DNA of 64,000 nucleotides, from contig CANJKZ010000425.1 of NCBI GenBank assembly GCA_947471745.1, positions 186,001-250,000 of the forward strand, written 5' to 3'. How positions within the stretch are numbered: the stretch's first letter is position 1; each line of letters begins with the position of its first letter. Both the position numbers and the translations under genes were made by a program. Of the stretch, positions 42,520-51,638 are shown one piece after another. A model generated the notes under the pieces. It did not search any database. It was given only the letters and a program-made list of their open reading frames with translations, and was not told the origin of the DNA. Origin of the DNA: Closterium sp. Naga37s-1 (Eukaryota > Streptophyta > Zygnematophyceae > Desmidiales > Closteriaceae).

Positions 42520-43140
42520 ATGGCTTCGCTTAGAGTTCTCGTGTTCGACTCGGAGGGCAGACCTGTTGCATTTGACACGTGGCACGACGATCTGCAACTG
42601 TACCTACTGAGCGATAGTAAGGACAGTGTCTCACTGTTTGACCACGTGTCCGGTGCCGCTCCAGCCCCTCCCGCCACAGCTGACGGTTCGACTCGTTCCC
42701 AGTGGCTGTCTCGTGATGCTACTGCCCGCTTGGCCATTCGCAACCACCTGCTGTGACCAAATGTGCTCACTTTGGAGAGCACAGAACGGCACAGGCCCTG
42801 TACGACGCCGTCGTTGCTCGCTACTCCTCCTCTGCCACTGCTGCTCTTGGCAGGCTGCTACTGCCCTACCTGTTCCCTGAGCTGTCGGCTTTTGCCACAG
42901 TAGCGGACCTGGTTACCCACCTTCGCACTAGCGATGCTCGCTACCACGCTACCGTCCCTGCTGAGTTCCTTCCCACGAACCAGCCCCCCATGTTCATCAC
43001 CCTCTACTTCATAGTCACTCACCTCCCTGACTCCCTTCGCTCTGTCAGGGACCACTTCCTCACCCTCGACCCCACCTCCCTCACTGTTGACCTCCTCGAG
43101 CAGCATCTCCTCGCAACTGAGACTAGTGCAGTGGTGTAGG
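42520..43140 (+). pseudogene. copia-2 gag N-terminal part (frameshifted)
   Basis: ATG at 42520 opens MASLRVLVFDSEGRPVAFDT, stops at 42756 after NHLL, and the gag continues in another frame from CAHFGEHRTAQALYDAVVAR to LLEQHLLATETSAVV, stopping at 43137. Copia-3 has the same segment as one open frame (50643-51638), which shows where copia-2 is broken. Confidence 0.5.
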
Positions 43141-43144
43141 TGCT

Positions 43145-45553
43145 GCTCGTGGCACTCCGCGCTCGCCCTTCTTTGAGGGGTGCTCCCCCTCCCCCCTTTC
43201 CCCCTCCTTCGCCTCTGCTGCTGCTGCTGCAGACGTATCTATTACTGAGGACGTCGGTGCTGCTTCGACTAGTGTGAAGCGCCGCACCAGCAAGGGCAAG
43301 GGTGGCCGGGGTAGTGGAGGAGGCAGCGGTGGTGGTGGAGGTGGCAGTGGGAGCGGTAGTGGGGGCAGCGGTAGAGAAGGTAGAGGCAGTGGAGGTGGTG
43401 GCAGCGGTGGGACTGGTGGCAGCGGTGGGGGCTCTGGTGGCAGCGGTGGAGGCAGCGGAGGGAGTAGCGGCAGTGGAGGCGGTGGGACCGGTGGTGGTAG
43501 GTCTGGACCTCGGCGTGGAGGCCCTGGTGGTGTTCGGGGCCAGCAGCAGCAGCGTCGGAGCGAGACACAGACGCCCCACCAGCTCCATGAGTGGTTGGTT
43601 CAGCGTGGGATGGGTGGGGAGAGTGAGACCTGCCCGTATGTCATTCGCACGGGTGTCCGTGCGGGCCAGACATGCGGGAGGTTTCACACTGAGCACCGCT
43701 GCTTTGCCCACCTTGACGACGCCTGGCATGCTGAGTTCGGTGACGACGTCGAGCACCCTCGCTGGGCGCAGTTGCTTCAGTCAGGAGTTGCTATCTTTGA
43801 CCTAGACTATGATGCTATTATCTCTGCCATGTATGCTTTGTCTTTTAGTGCTGAGGGTGACTGTTACCGGTGTGTGCCACCTGACCCAGATATAGCGGCT
43901 GCTGCTCTAGGTGCTAGTGCGTCTAGTACTCCCCCTGGTACTGCGCCTGCTGAGGCCTTGCACACCTTCACGTTGGACTCCAGCGCCTCGCGCTGTTTCT
44001 TTCGTGACAGCACCACTCTCACTCCTCTCCCTGCACCTGTCCCGGTCAGACTGGCTGACCCCTCTGGAGGCCCGGTCGTTGCCCGTTCCTCCACTGTCCT
44101 CCCGTGTCCGGCGGTTCCGTCCGGCTCACTATCAGGTCTTCACCTCCCCTCGTTCTCTACGAACTTGGTGAGTACCGCTGCCCTTCATGATTTGATGGTC
44201 ACTACCACCACTCCTGGGGGTCAGCGTGTGTCGATCAGCACGTGCACACGGACGGGGCATCACCTGGCAACGTTCACTCATCGTCCAGGGTCGAGTCTGT
44301 ACACGCTGGCTACAGAGCCTCCTCAGGTCGCTGCGTCTGCTCAGGTGTCCGCGTCAGGTCAGGTAGCCGCCTCTTGCTCGTGTCGCCTCCTGTCGCACCA
44401 GACTCTTCTTTGGCACCACCGCCTGGGTCACCCCTCCCTGCCACGCCTTCGTGGCATGCACTCCCGTCTCCTTGTCTCTGGTCTCCCCAGTCCTCTGCCT
44501 CCCTTACCGCCCTCGCCTGCCCTGCCCTGTCTTCCTTGCGTCGAGGGGCGGCAGCGCGCCGCTCCTCACTCCTCCTCGTTTCCCCCGACGATTGCTCCCC
44601 TGCAGACCCTCCACATGGACGTGTGGGGCCCAGCCCGCGTCAGTAGACAGGGCCGCGAGCGTTACTTTCTGGTGGTAGTTGACGACTATATGCGATACAC
44701 CACGGTCTTCCCCTTGCGCAGCAAGGGTGAGGTCTCTAATGTCTTGATCCCTTGGATCCGCATAGTCCGTCTCCAGCTACGCGAGCGGTTCGGTCAGGAC
44801 CTCCCTGTCCTGCGTCTGCACTCTGACAGAGGTGGTGAGTTCTCTTCCGACCTCTTGCGGGACTTTTGTCGTGGGGAGGGCATCACCCAGTCGTTCACGC
44901 TTCCGGACTCCCCTCAGCAAAATGGGATTGCTGAGCGCCGCATTGGCTTAGTCATGGAGGTCGCTCGTACCTCCATGATCCATGCGGCCGCTCCCCATTT
45001 TCTGTGGCCGTTTGCGGTCCGGTACGCTGCGCATCAGCTCAACCTCTGGCCCCGTGTCTCCTTGTCGGAGACCTCGCCCACATTGCGTTGGACGGGGAAG
45101 GTTGGCGATGCGTCGGTGTTCCGGGTCTGGGGTTCTCGTGCCTTTGTTCGCGATACGTCCACGGACAAGCTCTCCGTCCGCGCCATTCCCTGCGTCTTCC
45201 TTGGCTTTGTCCCAGACGCGCCTGGCTGGCAATTTTACCACCCCACCTCGCGCCGTGTCCTCCCGTCTCAGGACGTCACGTTCGACGAGTCGGTTCCCTT
45301 CTACCGTCTCTTCCCCTACCGCTCTGCCCCTCCCCCGCCCCCGCCGCTCTTCCTTGCTCCCTCTAAGCACATCGCTCTGCGATACTTCCTTGCTCGAGAG
45401 TTGAAGCAGCGTGGCCAGCTTCGTCTTGCGTACGTGGCCACTCGGGCCAACACTGCTGATGTCTTCACCAAGGCACTTCCGCCTGGTGATCATCAGCGCT
45501 TTGCTACTGTGTTAGGCATTGTGCCCACTTTGCCTCACTTGCTCACTGCCTGA
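43145..45553 (+). CDS. copia-2 gag-protease-integrase frame fused to the RNase H C-terminus (about 760 aa open)
   Basis: The open frame 43274-45553 encodes: a Gly/Ser-rich stretch; a Cys/His knuckle-like CPYVIRTG..CGRFHTEHRC; a protease region with HTFTLDSSASRCFF; the GAG-pre-integrase LLWHHRLGHPSLPRL; and integrase with HMDVWGPA, LHSDRGGEF and SPQQNGIAERR, so D, D and E are all present. At LFLAP|SKHIALRYFLAREL the frame jumps to the RNase H tail (ATRANTADVFTKALPP). RT and most of RNase H were therefore removed by an in-frame deletion. It stops at TGA. It could still make integrase, but the element cannot copy itself. Confidence 0.5.
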   Translation, partial: ARGTPRSPFFEGCSPSPLSPSFASAAAAADVSITEDVGAASTSVKRRTSKGKGGRGSGGGSGGGGGGSGSGSGGSGREGRGSGGGGSGGTGGSGGGSGGSGGGSGGSSGSGGGGTGGGRSGPRRGGPGGVRGQQQQRRSETQTPHQLHEWLVQRGMGGESETCPYVIRTGVRAGQTCGRFHTEHRCFAHLDDAWHAEFGDDVEHPRWAQLLQSGVAIFDLDYDAIISAMYALSFSAEGDCYRCVPPDPDIAAAALGASASSTPPGTAPAEALHTFTLDSSASRCFFRDSTTLTPLPAPVPVRLADPSGGPVVARSSTVLPCPAVPSGSLSGLHLPSFSTNLVSTAALHDLMVTTTTPGGQRVSISTCTRTGHHLATFTHRPGSSLYTLATEPPQVAASAQVSASGQVAASCSCRLLSHQTLLWHHRLGHPSLPRLRGMHSRLLVSGLPSPLPPLPPSPALPCLPCVEGRQRAAPHSSSFPPTIAPLQTLHMDVWGPARVSRQGRERYFLVVVDDYMRYTTVFPLRSKGEVSNVLIPWIRIVRLQLRERFGQDLPVLRLHSDRGGEFSSDLLRDFCRGEGITQSFTLPDSPQQNGIAERRIGLVMEVARTSMIHAAAPHFLWPFAVRYAAHQLNLWPRVSLSETSPTLRWTGKVGDASVFRVWGSRAFVRDTSTDKLSVRAIPCVFLGFVPDAPGWQFYHPTSRRVLPSQDVTFDESVPFYRLFPYRSAPPPPPPLFLAPSKHIALRYFLARELKQRGQLRLAYVATRANTADVFTKALPPGDHQRFATVLGIVPTLPHLLTA

Positions 45554-45911
45554 CCCTGCTTGTACTGTGATCTCTATATATACCTGCATGCTTGCACTTG
45601 TTAGGGTATGATCACTGTATTGTTTGTTCTCTTTATATCACTCTGCATGTGAACTGACCTTGTGGCCCTTTGCTTGTGCTCGAACTGTGTGGTGACTTTG
45701 TGATCCACCCTGAGCTTGCTTTGCTTTTCTTGACTGGTCTTGTGACCACTTGTTCTCCCCCACTTTGCCTATGGGGGTGTGTTAGAACATTATAGCTTTT
45801 ACATTTGTGTAGGTTGTAGTGGGGTAGCCCATAAGGGGTACAACCCAATTATGGTTAGTACTTGTACCCAACTGTTTGCTAGTTCATTCATTCTCGTTTG
45901 TTACTTTCACA

Positions 45912-46253
45912 GTTATCGCCCATTTATTGTTGCCAACAGACTGATACATCAGCCCATCATTCCACATTAGCCTGCTTCGCCCATACATCCTGACCAGAAG
46001 CTAACTGCCATGTCACTATCCACCATCTATGACTTGCCCTCCATCGGAGCCGATCGTCGAGCCCGAGAAGATTTTCAGCCATCGGATTCGTCACCCCACA
46101 GGCATCAAGAGGATCGAGCTCCTCGCCCGCTGGAAGGACCGCACGCCAACTGAAGACAGCTGGGTGCCCCTGGCCAACATCGAAAACCACCCTGCCCTGC
46201 AAGTGTACCTGAGGAGCCGGGGTTTCCGCGATATACGCGCACTCTCGTAGCGA
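45912..46253 (+). pseudogene. gypsy-1 integrase end and chromodomain
   Basis: After copia-2 the gypsy frame continues VIAHLLLPTD, stop, YISPSFHISLLRPY. Frame 46029-46250 then encodes IVEPEKIFSHRI, KRIELLARWKDRTPTEDSWV and NIENHPALQVYL, a chromodomain of the Ty3 chromovirus type that guides integration to chromatin marks. Confidence 0.5.
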
Positions 46254-46630
46254 AGGGGGCTTCTTGGGGGGGGGGGTAGTGTAAGGCCTACGCTGGTAGT
46301 AATACAGCTGCAGTTGCTAGCATTCCTTACTTCGTTCTTCAACATCGGGTACAAGTAGCAACCGTTTGTTCGCCCGTTACTGCTAACGGGGCTTCGCCAA
46401 CTTCGCGCGCACTGTTTTACCAAACCATGCACCGCTTGCTTGATTGAGTCGGCCTACGCTTCGGGACTAGCCTGAATCTCGATGCCAGCCTAGCACTAGA
46501 TAGCTCGCAAGCTCCACGTTGCTATTTGCATGTTTCGTGTATAAGTATTCGCTCATGCCTTCGTTCATACTTTGTACTCGTTTGACACTTAGTGCAATCA
46601 TCGCTATCTCGTTCTCTTGCACCCGTAACA

Positions 46631-48399
46631 CGAATTGACATAAAAAAAATGTATTATCACCAGTATGCCATTATATTAACTGCTCATTTCTCAGATTGTT
46701 TTCAACGAGTTCGATCACATAATGGAACTGTTAATAGCTTTGAATGTGGTACACAAGAATGTGCCATATGAATTCGATTTTGTGCAGTGGATTTTGTGTT
46801 TCTGTAATTATCACGTCTTTCAGTTTGAAGTTTGGGGTGGCAGACCACCATCCTTGCCACAAATCAACCCCTGAAGTCGAGTGCGTGTTTCTTTGCCTCC
46901 CAAAACAATCATTGTGCAACGCAGGCGCTGATTACCTCAGTTTGTGTGTCAGATTACACACTCGTGTCACCTCTCCAGCTAGAGGGGCAAGTGATTTTTG
47001 GCCTTTTGGGTAATGGAAAGCACGAACCACAGTGAGCCGAATATAGCAGCGTGAAAACCCTCTCTTGTGCCTGCCCTCCTCCCTCGGGGTTTTCATGGTT
47101 TCACATCACATCCCAGCAGTAAAATTTGGTGAAAGGAGCATAAATAGGTCGAGAGTTTCTAGTGAAAGCAGCTAGTGTTCAGGTTCAGGAGACCAGCGTC
47201 TGGGTTAGATCGCCATTGTTCGATCAGCACCAAACATCGTGACTGTTATAAGGTGGGTCTTCTGCCTTCTGGTTCCTGCGTACTATCTCGGCTTCGTCGG
47301 CCGCTACGAATATTGACGGGAGCTGAGCGACTAGCCTGTCGCTCTCCTCCGTGCCTCTGGAGTGGTTCTCACCGTGCCTCAGAATCCAGCACAAACGTCA
47401 TAGACTGATTCGACCGGTTGTAGATCGCTCGAGCCTTGACGGCTCCTTCCTTCACGGGTTCGAGCCTCGGGCTCGTGCTTTCTCCCAGCTCGAATTTCGC
47501 ATATTCCATCGCCATAACGAGCGGCTTCGCTGCAATTACGTTTTTGGACAGACCATGCGAGTCACATGTACAACGTTTCTGTTTCTCCTTCGTCTAAACC
47601 GTTTTCTTTTCCTTGTTTTCGTTGTATTTTGCGTACAGGTGGGAATCGATCTACGAAAGCCAGCTGCAACCACTTTCCAGGTTAGTGCTTGTTGCCTGCT
47701 CTTATGTTTTGGCCAGAATTTCTGGCAAGCGGTATCTAGGTCCAATCCTCTATTAATGGATTTGACTCTTCGAATCCTTGCCAAGATATTAGGCAGACGC
47801 GACGCGGTCCTGGTGTTTTATCCCAGGATTGCTACTTAATTCTGCTGACATTATTGGAGCAGTTTATAGTTGATAATTTGTTTGGAACATTACTGGCTAA
47901 CATCTTTCTTCTCTGTACGCAGGTATTTTACTAACGTCCCGGCTTTGCTCTTGTGTGCACTGTCCAGCCCTTACCCGCTTTGAGCGTGGAATATGTATCT
48001 CTACTTGCAATGATAAGTATGTTGGTTGGAAACAATTCTCTCGTCCTGTCAGTAAGTGGCAGTATCAAAGCAAGCCATGTAATTAGTGCTTTTAGACGTA
48101 GAATTATACTCGTTAGTCTATAAGTTACAGCTGGCGGGCGTGTGTAGCGAAGCTTCAAGAACGCGTCACCTCGGCCAATCCAACGATCCTTCGTCAGATA
48201 CTGCGCAGTATCGATTTTTGGTGGGGAAACGCTTTGAAAGTTGACAATGATAACTGAAACTCAAAAACGTACTGAACCCCAGAATTTGGGCATTCGAACA
48301 GCTGATTACCACCTGAGAGATAATTGATTGTTCCTTGTAGTGTGCAATTATCATCATAATTTCCCAGAGCCACTGTTCCTTAGCGCGTACCCTGCTATT
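46631..48399. other. Non-TE stretch between gypsy-1 and gypsy-2; possible promoter, no clear gene
   Basis: AT-rich from 46640 to 47050. CATAAATAG at about 47138 is TATA-like. Downstream are GTGGGT and GTTAGT donor-like sites and a TTGCGTACAG acceptor-like site (47640), which could mark a leader intron. The frame 47351-47839 has no family similarity I recognise. I would not call a gene. Confidence 0.5.
47136..47146 (+). promoter_or_regulatory. Possible TATA box
   Basis: GCATAAATAGG stands about 30 bp before a CTAGTGAAAGCAGCTAGTG stretch and possible leader exons. Based on one motif only. Confidence 0.5.
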
Positions 48400-48489
48400 T
48401 GTTACGTGTGCCATTGAGTGAGCGAGCGAGAACTGCACTATCTTAGCAAAGCAGTCCAATGAGTGAAGGAAAGAGCGAGAACTAGCGTC

Positions 48490-48819
48490 TCGGAAATTAA
48501 GGCTGTGCAAATATTCGGTGAGGAAAAGATGGTTTTCGATTCTGTCCAGAAATACCCAATTGTCTTCAGTACGCATGCGGTCTTTCCAGCTTATTAGAAA
48601 CTCGATCATGCGAGCTCCACGTGGGTCTTAAACTCGGCGACTCAGGATCTTCTCGGGTGTGATGATGGGTTCGATGGGTGGTCGGGTCATGCTTGCTGGG
48701 CGGTTGCGGGGCAGGTGGCTCGTGGATGGTACGTAGGGGCGGAGTAAGCTGACGTGGAACGACGGGCTGACGTACCAGTTAGCGGGGAGGAGGTGGGCGG
48801 CGACGGGTGTGATCATGTG
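48490..48819 (-). pseudogene. gypsy-2 integrase end and chromodomain
   Basis: Minus-strand frames give HMITPVAAHLLPANWYVSPS, FHVSLLRPYVPST, IEPIITPEKILSRRV, then MIEFLISWKDRMRTEDNWVF and RIENHLFLTEYLHSLNF, parallel to gypsy-1 at 45912-46250. The upstream HMI is split off by the MITE at 48820-49740. Confidence 0.5.
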
Positions 48820-49740
48820 CAGGCCCTCAGATTCACTTTTAGGGACGTTGATGCATCAGGGTCCCTGTCAGGGCTGACGATATCAGACTATTTTAGTCTG
48901 ATTGTCTGAAATTTCAGACTATTTTCCTGACATTCCTGATTTTTCAGAGTTGGCTGGTTTTGAAAAATGAGTGCTTCAGACTAATGGTTTTTTCGATACT
49001 GAGAAATTCAGAGAACTTGCTTACCGGATAATGAGTTTTCATACTACAGAGTACGAACTCCCCTTCGCCATACCTGTTACTTCGAGGAAAACCCATCCCT
49101 CCGAACTTGTGCAAAAGGTTCGTTAGTAGGAAAACCTGCCTTAGTCTATGAATTATAAAATTTTCAGAGTTATACTTCTCTGGTTCCTGAGAAATCAGAG
49201 TATTCACTTTTTGGAAAATGGGCCTCAGACTAAAAAAAATTGGGGGGCCAAAAAAATCAGAGTGGTTTTATTCGAAAAGTCAGCCCTGGTCCCTGTGAAA
49301 AAAAGCCTGAATTTTCAGGGCTCCTAGAAAAAAAAGCCTGAATTTTCAGGGTTACTAAAAAAAAGAGCCTGAATTTGTACAAGAGAGAATCCATTATTAA
49401 TAGTAAGGCTGGAAACGAACCGGTAACCTTACCATTCAGTATTAGTTTCGCTAGCCACTGAGACAATTCATCCCGTCAGCCATAAGTCTCCTTTCTATTT
49501 ATACGTGTTTATGTGGAAATGTTGGTTGACTCAATCGTTCGGGTGTTTCACGGGAAGGATTAGGAATGTGCATTCAGTGTACACTTCGATAAAAGTCTGA
49601 AACATCAGTGTTAGCTATGAAGTAAAGGCTGAAAAAATCAGTGTCACAAAAATCTCAACACTGAAAAATCAGTGTAGGTACACAAAACTAGGCTGAAAAT
49701 CAGGAATTTCAGGGAAAAATTCATGATATCGTAGGGCCTG
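48820..49740. mobile_element. hAT-type MITE, 921 bp, inserted in gypsy-2
   Basis: Ends CAGGCCCTCAGAT (48820) and ATCGTAGGGCCTG (ending 49740) are inverted repeats with mismatches. An exact 8-bp duplication ATCATGTG flanks it (48812-48819, 49741-49748). Joining the flanks gives CACATGATCAC, as in gypsy-1 near 41102. It has no transposase frame. GCCTGAATTTTCAGG palindromes repeat at about 49309-49345. It contains a second MITE. Confidence 0.5.
48869..49288. mobile_element. hAT-type MITE, 420 bp, nested in the 921-bp MITE
   Basis: TIRs CAGGGCTGAC (48869-48878) and GTCAGCCCTG (49279-49288) with an exact 8-bp duplication GTCCCTGT (48861-48868, 49289-49296). CAGGG-type ends with 8-bp duplications are classic for hAT. 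The inside has repeated TTTCAGACTATTTT motifs and no coding sequence. Confidence 0.5.
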
Positions 49741-49748
49741 ATCATGTG

Positions 49749-50055
49749 GCTCACAGGGCCGATCTTTGGATTTTGGCTACTCATGATTAGCAGTGTAGCC
49801 ATTTTCAAAACCCTTTTAAGCAGTGTGTCCTTCTTGGTTACACTGATGGATTGTGTAACTTGAAGTAATGAAAATATTACCCAGAACAGAAGCATCAGTG
49901 TATGTTTTTTTTTTACCCTGATTGTACTGTAGGCAGTTGTGTGTTCCATCTGAAACTGAAACATGCTAGTCCAGGGTGATATGCGATAGAATCTGCAGTG
50001 ACTGACGAATCTCTGGCGTGATCGATCGAATTTGCACATTTCTCTACGGTGATAG
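49749..50055 (-). other. Probable gypsy-2 remnant, strongly diverged
   Basis: Directly right of the MITE, the minus strand reads KIGPVSHMI at the position of YCGPFQIRHMI in gypsy-1. Further upstream, ATTCGATCGATCACGCC vaguely matches the NADRHRRP segment. The rest has no clear match. This is the last gypsy-2 trace before the GC-rich leader of copia-3. Confidence 0.5.
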
Positions 50056-50642
50056 GTCGAACCTTTGAGTGCTTTAGGCCCCTAGGCCCCAGGCCCCTCG
50101 GCCCCTTGGCCCCTCGGCCCCTAGGCCCCTTCGTACCCGGCCCCTCGGCCCCTAGGCCCCTCGGCCCCTCGGCCCCTCGGCCCCTTGGCCCCTAGGCCCC
50201 TCGGCCCCTTGGCCCATAGGCCTCTCGGCCCCTTTGACCTCGGCCCCTCGGCCCCTAGGCCCCAGGCCCCTCGGCCCCTTGGCCCCTCGGCCCCTAGGCC
50301 CCTCAGCCCCTCGGCCCCTTCGACCTCGGCCCCTCGGCCCCTCGGCCCCTAGGCCCCAAGCCCCTCGGCCCCTTGGCCCCTCGGCCCCTTGGCCCCTTTG
50401 TACTCGGCCCCTCGGCCCCCTTCGCCCTTGGCCCCTCGGCCCCTTAGCTCTCGGCCCCGCGGCTTGACGCTCCTAGGTCCGCCCCCGGACCCTCGGCCCC
50501 CTTTGTTCCTAGCCCCGCGACCCGAAGTCCCTAGGCCCCCGGCCCCTCGGCACCTGCTACTGCTACTGCCACTGCTGCTACTGCTACTACTGCTACTACT
50601 GCTGCTACTACTGCTACTGCTGCTCCTGCGTGCTGCGCCACT

Positions 50643-51638
50643 ATGGCGTCGCTTAGGGTTCTCGCGTTCGATCATGAGGGCAGACCGGTTCAGTTTGACA
50701 CGTGGCTCGAAGATCTGCAGCTGTATCTACTGAGCGATTCTAAGGACAGTGTCTCGCTGTTTGACCTTGCGTCAGGCGCCGCTCCTGCCCCTCCCGCCAC
50801 AGCTGACAGTGCGACTCGCTCACAGTGGCTTACTCGCGACGCTGCTGCCCGCTTGGCCATTCGCAACCACCTGCCGTTAGCCGAATGCGCTCACTTCGGA
50901 CAGCACAGGACAGCACAAGCACTGTACGACGCTGTCGTCGCTCGCTACTCCTCGCGTGCCACTGCTGCTCTAGGCCGCCTGGTTCTGCCCTACCTGTTCC
51001 CCGACCTGTCCGCCTTTGCCACGGTAGAGGACCTTCTCTCCCACCTCCGCACTAGCGACGCTCACTACCGCGCTACCGTCCCTGCTGAGTTTCTTGACAG
51101 GAACCAGCCCCCGATGTTCATCACCCTCTACTTCATAGTCACTCGCCTCCCTGACTCTCTTCGCTCTGTCAGGGACCATTTTCTCTCACTTGACCCCACC
51201 TCCCTCATTGTTGACATACTCGAGCAGCACCTCCTCGCAGTTGAGACTAGTGCAGTTGCTGTAGGTGCTGCTCGTGGCACTCCACGCCCGCCCTTCTTTG
51301 AGGGATGCTCCCCCTCCCCCCTTGCCCCCTCCTACGCCTCTGCCGCTGCTGCAGACGTCCCTGGTGCTGAGGACGTCCGAGCTGCTTCTGCTAGTGCGAA
51401 GCGCCGCAGCAGCAAGGGCAAGGGTAGCAGGGGTGGTGGAGGGGGCAGCGGGAGTGGTGGTGGGGGCAGCAGTGGAGGTAGTGGAGGCAGTGGAGGTGGT
51501 GGCAGCGGTGGGAGTGGTGGCGGCAGTGGGGGTGTTGGTGGCGGCGGTGGAGGCAGCGGTGGGAGTGGCGGTCGTGGCGGCGGTGGGACTGGTGGCGGTA
51601 GGACTGGCGCTCGACGTGGAGGTTCTAGAGGTGGCTAG
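50643..51638 (+). CDS. copia-3 gag, open for 331 codons
   Basis: MASLRVLAFDHEGRPVQFDT opens a frame with the UBN2-like gag core (AHFGQHRTAQALYDAVVARY, MFITLYFIVTRLPDSLRSVR, LLAVETSAVAVGAARG) and a Gly/Ser-rich tail. It ends at TAG (51636). The related copia-2 frame reads through this point, so gag and pol were probably one polyprotein. Confidence 0.5.
   Translation: MASLRVLAFDHEGRPVQFDTWLEDLQLYLLSDSKDSVSLFDLASGAAPAPPATADSATRSQWLTRDAAARLAIRNHLPLAECAHFGQHRTAQALYDAVVARYSSRATAALGRLVLPYLFPDLSAFATVEDLLSHLRTSDAHYRATVPAEFLDRNQPPMFITLYFIVTRLPDSLRSVRDHFLSLDPTSLIVDILEQHLLAVETSAVAVGAARGTPRPPFFEGCSPSPLAPSYASAAAADVPGAEDVRAASASAKRRSSKGKGSRGGGGGSGSGGGGSSGGSGGSGGGGSGGSGGGSGGVGGGGGGSGGSGGRGGGGTGGGRTGARRGGSRGG

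Larger units (their letters stand above)
41121..45911 (+). mobile_element. copia-2: Ty1/copia element lacking RT, 4,791 bp
   Basis: LTRs 41121-41252 and 45780-45911 (132 bp each) are flanked by a perfect 5-bp duplication GTTAT (41116-41120, 45912-45916). Primer site TGGAATCAGAGCAGG follows the left LTR. The leader (about 41310-42470) is a GC-rich tandem array of CCCGTACCTAGCCCGCGCCCGG then CCCCTCGGCCCCTAGG units, as in the LARD and copia-3. Coding content: frameshifted gag, then a long gag-integrase frame that ends in a fused RNase H tail. Confidence 0.5.
27383..46630 (+). mobile_element. gypsy-1: Ty3/gypsy LTR retrotransposon with five nested insertions
   Basis: The 5' LTR is 27383-27654 plus 31242-31295 (TGTAAGG..CCGTAACA), split by the pogo element. 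The 3' LTR is 46280-46630. The primer site TGGTATTCAGAGCC follows at about 31298, initiator-Met type, and a G-run polypurine tract precedes the 3' LTR. After removal of the nested insertions (27655-31239, 31997-35075, 36239-36392, 37760-39874, 41121-45911) about 5.5 kb remains, with gag, protease, RT, RNase H, integrase and chromodomain in order. Many stops and frameshifts make it inactive. Flanks GAGGT and CGAAT do not match, so no target duplication is seen. It starts 6 bp after the PAN-like gene's stop codon, so that gene's 3' UTR must read into the LTR. Confidence 0.5.

Noticed and set aside
43019..43756. Minus-strand Thr/Ala/Ser-rich frame of 245 codons
   Set aside because: Shadow of the Gly-rich gag linker of copia-2 on the other strand.
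27378..46635. Target site duplication for gypsy-1
   Set aside because: GAGGT (left) and CGAAT (right) do not match in any small shift; none is claimed.
47351..47839. Plus-strand frame of 162 codons left of gypsy-2
   Set aside because: No recognisable domain; it crosses likely intron borders (TTGCGTACAG). Kept only as a possible promoter region.
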